A stretch of 64,000 nt of DNA, taken from positions 1-64,000 of the forward strand of contig JAQXEN010000038.1 of assembly GCA_029250825.1 (NCBI GenBank), in the 5' to 3' direction. The stretch comes from Porticoccaceae bacterium (GTDB lineage Bacteria > Pseudomonadota > Gammaproteobacteria > Pseudomonadales > Porticoccaceae). How positions within the stretch are numbered: the first letter of the stretch is position 1; every line of letters begins with the position of its first letter. A program made the translations under genes and the position numbers. Of the stretch, positions 30,324-38,515 are shown in pieces. The notes beneath the pieces are model-generated. The model was given only the letters and a program-made list of their open reading frames with translations. It had not been told where the DNA came from and did no database searches.

Positions 30324-30430
30324 AGATTGTGGCCATAGTTATTTTGAGGGCGCTATTATATAAAAGCCTGAGCAATAGGATAGAATGCGCAGCAATTAAA
30401 TTTCAATTAGGCTCTTTTAAGGACTTCGGG

Positions 30431-31630
30431 ATGCACCGCCAATACTCTCTGGCTAAAAAATTGCCTGCACTGGTGCTCTCCCTCTGTCTGATTTTAGGCG
30501 TACTGAGCTGGGCGCTACTCTCTAGTCACGCCAATCAGTTAAGCCAGGAAACTCTGCAAGAAATAGGCGAGCTGACAATCAACCAGTTGGTCGAACTGGT
30601 TCGGGGTCCACTTTTTAACGGCGACAGCATCAGTATTCAGGTCGCCCTGCAAAAGGTTACCGAAGATAAAACCATACTCGATGCCAGCGTCTATGATATC
30701 GGCGGTCAACTGGTGGCCCAGAGTAAAAAGCCGGCACCGGACAGCGCCATCGCCGTGAGCTTCGATCGCAATATCGCCCTTCAGGACACTCAGGCCGGCA
30801 AAGTCATTATCAGCGTCGATAGCCAGCCTATCGAACAGCGTTACAGCCAACTGCTGAGCAACTGGTTACTGCTCTGGGCGGTCTTTACGCTGCTCAGCAC
30901 CTACGGTTGCTATCGCTTCGCCGAACAACTGTCACGACGTCTGCGACTGCTGACCAATCGCTTGCCCGGTAGCTCTGAGAGCCTCGACGATGAAATGGCC
31001 TCGCTGGAACTGCGCCTGCAGCCACTGCTATCAAAAAGCAGCGATGAGGGGCTGACTGACACCGGCTATTACTGCTCACTGATTACCGCAACAATCAAAA
31101 ACCGCCACCGCCTCGAGGGCCAGCTCAACCGACAGAACCTAACCCAGTTATTTGAAAAAATTGATTACTGCACATTGCGGACACTGGAACTCTACGCTGG
31201 CCAGCGCATCGAAGGCGGCAGCGGCAGTATCAACTTCTATATCCGCTCGACTCAGGTGTCGAAGCAGCATTTGCTAATATGTCTGATGGCAATTTATTCC
31301 TTGCAACAGGTGCTTGAGCGCCTCTCTGAAGATCTCGGCATTGAACTGGAAATATGCTGGGCGCTGTGTAGCAACAATATTGCTTCGGCCCCCCTGTTTC
31401 GTCACCATGAGGGTCTCGACAAGCTAAAAGCCGCTACCGCAGCGCTAGGGGATGAACTTGAGAAAGGGGCTATTGCGGTACAATCCGCAGAGTTCGATAT
31501 TGAGCAGCTATCGTCGATTGCTCGATTTTTGCCCTTTAAAGAGAATTGTTATGTCTTACAGGGTTTTCCTGAAGGGCGTCAACTGCTGCTCGAGAAGCAA
31601 ATTCAGCACCTTGCTACTATCTGTCTCTAG
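30431..31630 (+). CDS. AhpA/YtjB/SMP-family membrane protein
   Basis: Two TM segments flanking a periplasmic domain, divergent from serB; start MHRQYSLAKKLPALVLSL at 30431. Confidence 0.7.
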   Translation: MHRQYSLAKKLPALVLSLCLILGVLSWALLSSHANQLSQETLQEIGELTINQLVELVRGPLFNGDSISIQVALQKVTEDKTILDASVYDIGGQLVAQSKKPAPDSAIAVSFDRNIALQDTQAGKVIISVDSQPIEQRYSQLLSNWLLLWAVFTLLSTYGCYRFAEQLSRRLRLLTNRLPGSSESLDDEMASLELRLQPLLSKSSDEGLTDTGYYCSLITATIKNRHRLEGQLNRQNLTQLFEKIDYCTLRTLELYAGQRIEGGSGSINFYIRSTQVSKQHLLICLMAIYSLQQVLERLSEDLGIELEICWALCSNNIASAPLFRHHEGLDKLKAATAALGDELEKGAIAVQSAEFDIEQLSSIARFLPFKENCYVLQGFPEGRQLLLEKQIQHLATICL

Positions 31631-31687
31631 GCCCTAACCGCCATCAGAGTTTAGGTGATTGGGCACGGGTGAAGATTAGACAATTGC

Positions 31688-32236
31688 TTATATGGCATTT
31701 CTCTCCCACTCTCGCCTGGTTATTTTATAAAGCACATGCTCGCACTGAGGATGCGCCTTTTCTATGTCAGGGTGCATAAAATTATTACCGGTATTAGACA
31801 TACCCAGCTTTTGCATCACTGCTTGAGAGCGGGCGTTTGCCAAAGTTGTAAATGAAACAACCTCATCTAAGCCCAATTCTGCAAATGCATATCTAAGAGA
31901 CTCATTGGCCGCCTCGGTGGCGTATCCCTGCCCCCAATGCTCTTTTGCCAAGCGCCAGGCAATTTCAACACAGGGAAAACAGGGTAAGTTGTCCTTTGGG
32001 ACATGGAGTCCAACAAAACCAATGCATTTTTTCTGATTAGAAAGCTCAACTGGCCAGAACCCCCACCCGCGCTCATCTAGCAGCGACTGGACTCTAGCTC
32101 CCATACTGTGGCTTTGTTCTTTGGTAAGTGGCTGAGGGTAGAACTCCATCACCTCAGGGTCGCCGCTAATCTTTTCAAAGCGAGCTAAATCATCGTCCGC
32201 CCAAGCTCGAAGAATTAATCTTTCAGTTCGCAGCAT
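31688..32236 (-). CDS. GNAT N-acetyltransferase (RimJ/RimL type)
   Basis: MLRTERLILRAWADDDLARFEKI...WGQGYATEAANESLRYAF...ANARSQAVMQKLGM. Confidence 0.92.
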   Translation of the reverse strand: MLRTERLILRAWADDDLARFEKISGDPEVMEFYPQPLTKEQSHSMGARVQSLLDERGWGFWPVELSNQKKCIGFVGLHVPKDNLPCFPCVEIAWRLAKEHWGQGYATEAANESLRYAFAELGLDEVVSFTTLANARSQAVMQKLGMSNTGNNFMHPDIEKAHPQCEHVLYKITRREWERNAI

Positions 32237-32278
32237 GGCTTTATTAATGTCCTTTTATGATGATTTTCACTAAAGATC

Positions 32279-32770
32279 CTACTCAAGTGAGAATTTTGAG
32301 GTATCTAAGTCGGGAGTTTTAACCCGCGACACTTCAGCCTCGTTAACCATTCTAGTTCCAACAGGTTCCAGACTAAGATGATCCAGTGAAACCGAGAACA
32401 CCACTTTCGCCTTTCCCTTTTCAGTGCCATCAGTCACATTACTGCCCAGAGGCGCTAGAGATAATGGGTCTTTAACAACCGTCTCAGGCTGCCTTGAATT
32501 GGGAACTATGATCGCAATCGCGCCGGCATCCCTCAAGCACTGCAGAATACGCTCGGCGGTAATTTTATCGACCCCGCGCTTAAGGCGAACTGCAGAGCCT
32601 GAAAAGAGCTGATCTGCCGCAACGGAGTCGAGATTAAAACTCGCTGCAACCCGCTGTTTAACCTCTTCAATATTACTCCCTGGGGCAATCTCCCCACGGA
32701 ACACCAAATCAAAGGAATCAGCTTTAGCCGGCTTATCGACCTGACTTTTAGACAAGTCCTTGTCGGTCAT
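32279..32770 (-). CDS. Hypothetical protein with a small FDLVFRGEIAPG...VKLKRGVDKITAERI-type domain
   Basis: ORF with coding-like composition; domain pattern seen in diverse gammaproteobacterial proteins; function unknown. Confidence 0.6.
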   Translation of the reverse strand: MTDKDLSKSQVDKPAKADSFDLVFRGEIAPGSNIEEVKQRVAASFNLDSVAADQLFSGSAVRLKRGVDKITAERILQCLRDAGAIAIIVPNSRQPETVVKDPLSLAPLGSNVTDGTEKGKAKVVFSVSLDHLSLEPVGTRMVNEAEVSRVKTPDLDTSKFSLE

Positions 32771-32806
32771 TATTCAACCTCCTAGTTAGGCTGCAACGGC
32801 TCACAG

Positions 32807-33586
32807 CTACCTGAGATACTGATCCATCTCCAGAGCCGGTGATGCCTCTCTCGGCGCGCCGACAATTTTAGCGGGCACGCCTGCTACGGTGACATGGGCC
32901 GGCACTGACTCAAGCACCAAACTACCCGCACCAATTTTTACTCCATCCCCCACCGAGACATTGCCGAGGATCTTAGCACCGGCAGAAATCATCACACCTT
33001 TGCCAATGGTTGGGTGGCGACTGCCTTTGATGCAGCCACTGCCGCCAAGTGTCACCGAATGTAAAATCGACACATCGTCGCCAACAATCGAGGTTTCGCC
33101 AATCACCAGCCCGGTGGCGTGGTCGATCATAATGCCGCTGCCAATTTTGGCGCCCGGATGAATATCCACAGCAAACACCTCGGATATTTGGCTCTGCAGA
33201 TAAAGCGCCAGATGATTGCGCCCTTGAAGCCACAGCCAATGGGAAACTCGGTAGAGCTGCAAAGCCTGAAAACCCTTAAAATAAAGTATAGGCATAAAAT
33301 GGTTGTCGCAGGCAGGATCGCGATCGAAACAAGCATGGATGTCGATACGAGCCGCATCACAGATCGAGTCGTCTTTATTCATTGCCTCAGCCAAGACCTC
33401 GGCAACAGCAGCGGCAGACATCACCGAACTATGCAGTTGCTGAGACAGATTAAAGCACAGCGCCTGCTGCAAACTTTCGTGGCACTGAATAGCGGCATCA
33501 AAGAAACCACTCATCAAAGGCTCCTGAGAGACCGTATCCCGGGCCTCAGTGCATATTCTGTCCCACAGTGGGTCGTTTGCAGTCAT
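32807..33586 (-). CDS. cysE: Serine O-acetyltransferase (copy 2)
   Basis: FAVDIHPGAKIGSGIMIDHATGLVIGETSIVGDDVSILHSVTLGGSG. Confidence 0.94.
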   Translation of the reverse strand: MTANDPLWDRICTEARDTVSQEPLMSGFFDAAIQCHESLQQALCFNLSQQLHSSVMSAAAVAEVLAEAMNKDDSICDAARIDIHACFDRDPACDNHFMPILYFKGFQALQLYRVSHWLWLQGRNHLALYLQSQISEVFAVDIHPGAKIGSGIMIDHATGLVIGETSIVGDDVSILHSVTLGGSGCIKGSRHPTIGKGVMISAGAKILGNVSVGDGVKIGAGSLVLESVPAHVTVAGVPAKIVGAPREASPALEMDQYLR

Positions 33587-33609
33587 TTATTGCACTTCCT
33601 ATTCTTGTT

Positions 33610-34398
33610 CTAGTTCTCAACCAAAATATAGCGTTGGAAAAGCTCATCCAGATGCGCCAGCACAGTCTCTCGGTGAAGAATTTCTGCACTAGCCAGTCGC
33701 TCAGCGAGAACCTCAACGGTCAACTGTGCCCCGTAGATATCCGCCACAGGTCGATAGCTAATATGCCAGCGCTCCGGAGCAATCCCGCCGCGATCCTCAG
33801 CATAGGGACGGTAAAAATCACAACTCGCTAATACTGAAGCATCCAGCCAATCATGCAGTGGCGCGAACACTCCATCGCCCTCAACTTCTTCTGGCACCAG
33901 CTGAATCTGATAGCTGGCATCCACTGCGGCGGCATCATAGATATCAAAATCTGTTCCCCAGTGATGGCGTGAAGCACCGGGCAGAGCAGACCAGCGCATT
34001 ATCGCCTGAACCTGCTGCCATTCAGTGAGCTGGGTTAAATCCAAACGCGCCCCGCTATCATCGTAAACCGGACGCAATCCAATAATCTTATCGTTCCAAA
34101 TTTTTAACTGCCGATCAAAGCTGCGGAAGCTACTGCAGAGTCGCAGATCAAATCCCTGTTGCGCCGCTTGCTCACAGAGAACAGTCAGGGGCTCCAGAAC
34201 GGCTCCGTGGACCATCAGGTTATTGCCAGCAGACGCTGGATCCGGCCATTTCACTAAATGACTCTCGGTGCTGCCGGTGAGGCGCTCTGTGTCTATCTTG
34301 AGATGATCTTGCATAACAGCGTTTATACCTGTGGGGCAGCCTATAAGTAAAGGTCCATTTGCTCTTCGAGACAGTACTTTGTTCATGAACTTTGACAT
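33610..34398 (-). CDS. M15-family D-alanyl-D-alanine carboxypeptidase (VanY-type)
   Basis: LCSSFRSFDRQLKIWNDK, SALPGASRHHWGTDFDIYDAA, PERWHISY. Confidence 0.88.
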   Translation of the reverse strand: MSKFMNKVLSRRANGPLLIGCPTGINAVMQDHLKIDTERLTGSTESHLVKWPDPASAGNNLMVHGAVLEPLTVLCEQAAQQGFDLRLCSSFRSFDRQLKIWNDKIIGLRPVYDDSGARLDLTQLTEWQQVQAIMRWSALPGASRHHWGTDFDIYDAAAVDASYQIQLVPEEVEGDGVFAPLHDWLDASVLASCDFYRPYAEDRGGIAPERWHISYRPVADIYGAQLTVEVLAERLASAEILHRETVLAHLDELFQRYILVEN

Positions 34399-34490
34399 AA
34401 AATGCCGAGCAACATTGAAATCTGGGGCTTTGACCTTAAATATAGCCTTACAGGTCGTTTAGCCAACAGTCATTTAAAGAGGAACTTCAC

Positions 34491-35384
34491 ATGTTAAGGA
34501 TAGGTTTGTTTTTGCTAACCAATCTGGCAATTATTATTGTTGCCGGCATCTCCCTGAGCCTGCTTGGGGTCAACAGCATACTCGCCGACAACGGCGTTGA
34601 TCTCAACTTAACCTCACTGTTGATACTCTGCGCAGTGTTTGGATTTATCGGCTCCTTTATCTCTCTGCTACTGTCGAAATTTATGGCCAAGATGTCCACC
34701 AAGACAAAAATTATTCAGCAGCCTGAGACTGAACAGGAACGCTGGTTGATGACTACCGTGGCCGAGCTGGCCAAGAAAGCCGATATAGGTATGCCGGAGG
34801 TGGGTATCTTCCCGGCCCAGCAGTCAAATGCCTTTGCCACCGGCTGGAATCGCAACAAGGCATTGGTAGCTGTTAGTGCCGGACTGCTGGCACGCTTTGA
34901 TCGCGATGAGGCCCGCGCAGTGCTTGCCCATGAAATAGGTCACGTGGCCAACGGCGATATGATTACCCTGAGTTTAGTTCAGGGGGTGGTCAACACCTTT
35001 GTGATGTTCTTTGCCCGCCTGATCGGCTTCTTTGTCGATCGTGTAGTGCTGAAAAATCAACGGGGGCTCGGCATAGGTTATTGGATCACTACGATTATTG
35101 CGGAAATTTTTCTCGCCATTCTCGCCTCAACCATCGTCCTGTGGTTCTCTCGCCGCCGTGAGTTTCACGCCGATGCCGCAGGTGCCTCACTGGCTGGACG
35201 CGGCGCTATGATCAAAGCCCTGCAAAGATTGCAGCAGGAGACCGCGGCCCAAGTGGAAAATCAGATGCCCGATACCATGACCGCCTTTGGTATCTCCTCA
35301 GGGTGGAAAAAGCGACCCTCGAGACTGTTTATGTCTCACCCACCACTTGAAGAACGAATCGAGGCACTGCGCTTTGGACAATAA
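34491..35384 (+). CDS. htpX: Membrane metalloprotease HtpX
   Basis: [44 protein letters not shown]. Confidence 0.97.
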   Translation: MLRIGLFLLTNLAIIIVAGISLSLLGVNSILADNGVDLNLTSLLILCAVFGFIGSFISLLLSKFMAKMSTKTKIIQQPETEQERWLMTTVAELAKKADIGMPEVGIFPAQQSNAFATGWNRNKALVAVSAGLLARFDRDEARAVLAHEIGHVANGDMITLSLVQGVVNTFVMFFARLIGFFVDRVVLKNQRGLGIGYWITTIIAEIFLAILASTIVLWFSRRREFHADAAGASLAGRGAMIKALQRLQQETAAQVENQMPDTMTAFGISSGWKKRPSRLFMSHPPLEERIEALRFGQ

Positions 35385-35784
35385 TCAGCAACAGCTGGTT
35401 GAGCGAGATTACTTTCTCTGCCGCCTTGGTGATCTCGAAGAGTTACAGAGCATTGAACTGGAGATTGATGAGCGCAAGCTCTTTGCTATCAGGCAGGACA
35501 ATCAACTCCACGCCTATTGGAACAGCTGCCCGCATATGGGCATTCCACTGAACTGGATGCCGGGGAAGTTTCTCGACTTAGATGGAGCGTTGCTGCAGTG
35601 CTCAGCCCACGGCGCGCTGTTTCAAATTGACAGTGGCGAATGTATAGCCGGACCCTGTGTCAGCGATCATCTCTCACGGATAGCCCTCAAACAGGACGGC
35701 GATCAATATTTTATTGCCGCTGATCAGCCTCTGCCGGCGCGATTGATCAATCTCCGCGAAGCCGCCCTGCGAGATCTCGACTAA
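35374..35784 (+). CDS. Rieske [2Fe-2S] domain protein, TTG start overlapping htpX
   Basis: [10 protein letters not shown]...[23 protein letters not shown]; in-frame TTG at 35374. Confidence 0.87.
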   Translation: MDNNQQQLVERDYFLCRLGDLEELQSIELEIDERKLFAIRQDNQLHAYWNSCPHMGIPLNWMPGKFLDLDGALLQCSAHGALFQIDSGECIAGPCVSDHLSRIALKQDGDQYFIAADQPLPARLINLREAALRDLD

Positions 35785-35822
35785 GGTGCTAGTGTTAAAA
35801 GCTGCTCTTTAAGGGCCGCTGC
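35781..35822. repeat. Possible degenerate 14-bp repeat between convergent Rieske and sfsA genes
   Basis: CTAAGGTGCTAGTG / TTAAAAGCTGCTCT / TTAAGGGCCGCTGC. Confidence 0.4.
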
Positions 35823-36529
35823 AGGCTAATGGAGCTATCCGTCATATCCGCCTGCCAGACAATCACCTCGACTCCGGCGGCAATGGCCACTTTCAGGGTC
35901 TCAGCATAAACAGGATCAATATGATCCGCGACCGAGACCTCTTTAACAGCGCTCAATTGCACCGCGAAAAACAGCACAGCACGATGGCCCGCAGCCACCA
36001 TAGCCATTAGCTCACGAAGATGTTTGCTGCCACGAGTGGTCACTGAATCGGGAAACTGAGCGCGGCCGTCACCGCAGTCTAAGGTGACATTTTTCACCTC
36101 GATGTAACAGCTACGGCCCTCATCGCTGCTATTGCCCTCAAGCAAGAGATCGATGCGACTTTTCTCCTCGCCATAGCGAACCTCAGTGCGCAGGCGGCTG
36201 TAACCGCGCAACTGCGGAATCAGATGTTTCTCAATCGCCTCTCGCACCAGATGATTGGGCCGACCGGTATTCACCCCCGCCAAATTGCCAAAGGCAGTGG
36301 TCACAATCTCTAGGGTGCCGGCCAACTTGCGCTTGGGGTTATCAGACAGCGAGTACCAACAGGGAGAGCCTTCCACCTGACAGTTTTTCATTGAACCGGT
36401 ATTCGGACAGTGCACTGTAATTATATCGCCTTCGGCAGTGCAGATATCGGAAAAGAAGCGTTTATAGCGCTTGATAAAAGTACCCTTTAGCAGGGCAGGA
36501 CTTATATTCATCGAATCATTATTTTTCAT
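35795..36529 (-). CDS. sfsA: Sugar fermentation stimulation protein homolog
   Basis: LLKGTFIKRYKRFFSDI, HCPNTGSMKNC, FPDSVTTRGSKHLRELMAM. Confidence 0.95.
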   Translation of the reverse strand: MKNNDSMNISPALLKGTFIKRYKRFFSDICTAEGDIITVHCPNTGSMKNCQVEGSPCWYSLSDNPKRKLAGTLEIVTTAFGNLAGVNTGRPNHLVREAIEKHLIPQLRGYSRLRTEVRYGEEKSRIDLLLEGNSSDEGRSCYIEVKNVTLDCGDGRAQFPDSVTTRGSKHLRELMAMVAAGHRAVLFFAVQLSAVKEVSVADHIDPVYAETLKVAIAAGVEVIVWQADMTDSSISLQRPLKSSF

Positions 36530-36793
36530 CAGTAGAGTGGCAATATTAACGGTTTATGTTATTAATAGAAGGTGTAAAAAATTTTCAGTCCCTGTAATCC
36601 TTATGCTTACAGCAACTTAATATAGTGCATGTGCACCAATGTGCCGCTTATGTGTCGTTTAATAGACCCCGGATGTGGATAAAAAGATATTTATACTGAC
36701 CAAATACAGATTTCACTTGAAAAATTGGTTCAATATCTCTATAAACGCACGTCCTGTATTTTGGGGTCTGAAATTTAACTGTGGACTTTAGAG

Positions 36794-37255
36794 ATGGCAA
36801 CAGCAAAAACGAAAGCTAAGACAGTTACCGCTGGATCGGCAACCCTTCATGGTCTCTCTCCCTATGTGGAGAAGAAGAATGAAGAGTACATGAATGAAAA
36901 GCAGCGTGAACACTTTAAAGCTATCCTCAAGGCATGGCGCCGTGAGTTGATGGAAGAAGTGGATCGCACTGTAATGCACATGAAAGACGAAGCAGCGAAC
37001 TTTCCCGATCCTGCCGACCGCGCTACTCAAGAAGAAGAATTCAGTCTTGAACTGCGCACCCGCGACCGCGAGCGCAAGCTGATCAAGAAGATCGACAAAA
37101 CATTGGTACGTGTTGAAGAAGACGACTACGGCTTCTGCGATCAGTGCGGTGTCGATATCGGTATTCGCCGTCTCGAAGCGCGTCCTACAGCCGATCTCTG
37201 TGTCGACTGCAAAACTCTCGATGAAATAAAAGAGAAACAGATCACCGGCGGCTAA
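36794..37255 (+). CDS. dksA: RNA polymerase-binding transcription factor DksA
   Basis: [38 protein letters not shown], zinc finger [13 protein letters not shown]. Confidence 0.97.
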   Translation: MATAKTKAKTVTAGSATLHGLSPYVEKKNEEYMNEKQREHFKAILKAWRRELMEEVDRTVMHMKDEAANFPDPADRATQEEEFSLELRTRDRERKLIKKIDKTLVRVEEDDYGFCDQCGVDIGIRRLEARPTADLCVDCKTLDEIKEKQITGG

Positions 37256-37318
37256 CTAGCTGTCGGCTCAGCTGCTGATCAATCACTAGATGGTCAGCAG
37301 ACTGAACCGGGTTAATCA

Positions 37319-38230
37319 ATGGAACCCTTAGCCTATATCGGCCGCTTTGCACCCTCGCCCACTGGGCCTCTCCACTTTGGTTCCTTAGTCTGTGCCCTAG
37401 CCAGCTATCTTGATGCTCGACATCACTCGGGCCAGTGGCTCGTCAGAATCGAAGATATAGATCCCCCTCGGGAAATCCCTGGCTCCACCACCATGATTCT
37501 CAAACAGCTCGAATCCCACGGCCTGCTTTGGGATGGCGACCTGCTCTATCAAAGTCAGCGCAGCGATGCCTATAACAGGGCATTGGCGCAATTAGATAAC
37601 AACGGCCTGACCTACAACTGTGACTGCAACCGGCAACGGGTTGCAGAGCTAGGCGGCATATATGATGGCCACTGTCGTCAGCGCCAAGTGAGCGGCGATT
37701 CAGCTGTTCGCCTGCGCCTACCCCAAGATAAAAGTGACGCAATAATTGCTTTTGATGATCTGATTATGGGCGGTTATCAACAGAACCTAGCCTCTGAGGT
37801 TGGCGATTTTGTGATCAAGCGCCGGGATGGACTGTTCTCTTACCAACTTGCGGTCGCGGTGGATGATCAATTTCAAAATATCAGCCATATTGTTCGCGGC
37901 GCCGACCTGCTGAGTTCGACCCCGAGGCAGCTCTATCTGCAGCGTTGTCTGGGTGCCAGTGCAGAGCAGCTTGCAGCAATACAGCATGGCCATCTGCCTC
38001 TGGCAGTAAACAGCCAAGGGCAAAAGCTCAGCAAACAAAATCACGCGCCAGCCCTAGTTCCCGGACATGAATCCACCAACCTCTGGGCAGCTCTCCAGTG
38101 GCTGCAACAGGCGCCCCCGGTGGAACTGCAAACTGAGTCAAAAGAAACGATTCTCAGCTGGGCCATCGCCAACTGGTCAATGGCTAGCATCCCCAAGATA
38201 GGGGAGATCTCTGCGCCGGACGCGGCCTGA
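37319..38230 (+). CDS. gluQ: Glutamyl-Q tRNA(Asp) synthetase
   Basis: YIGRFAPSPTGPLHFGSLVCALASYLDARH...VRIEDIDPPREIPGS; follows dksA. Confidence 0.95.
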   Translation: MEPLAYIGRFAPSPTGPLHFGSLVCALASYLDARHHSGQWLVRIEDIDPPREIPGSTTMILKQLESHGLLWDGDLLYQSQRSDAYNRALAQLDNNGLTYNCDCNRQRVAELGGIYDGHCRQRQVSGDSAVRLRLPQDKSDAIIAFDDLIMGGYQQNLASEVGDFVIKRRDGLFSYQLAVAVDDQFQNISHIVRGADLLSSTPRQLYLQRCLGASAEQLAAIQHGHLPLAVNSQGQKLSKQNHAPALVPGHESTNLWAALQWLQQAPPVELQTESKETILSWAIANWSMASIPKIGEISAPDAA

Positions 38231-38338
38231 GTCTTAGAAACGAGTAGTGCGCTTTACCAATAGCCAGTTTGCTTTGCCAGTCAAGCTTGCATACCATCGC
38301 GGTCAACTTACTCATAAGTCTTATTATCGAGCACGCAA

Positions 38339-38515
38339 ATGTTCAACTACCGATTAGTGGCGGTTTTAATCTTCCTCAGCAGCGTTGTAGTGCCTCTGGC
38401 ATCGCGATGGGCGGTGGAACCTGAGGGCAGCTGGTTTAGACCTTTTGTGGTCTGGGCGCTGATTGTTTTCGCCGCTTATATCCTGCAGCGCCACAGGAAA
38501 TTCAATGAGTCTTGA
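38339..38515 (+). CDS. Small membrane protein (58 aa) overlapping the start of cbrA (cbrX-like)
   Basis: Translation: MFNYRLVAVLIFLSSVVVPLASRWAVEPEGSWFRPFVVWALIVFAAYILQRHRKFNES*; overlaps cbrA ATG (38505). Below the ORF-track cutoff. Confidence 0.8.
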   Translation: MFNYRLVAVLIFLSSVVVPLASRWAVEPEGSWFRPFVVWALIVFAAYILQRHRKFNES

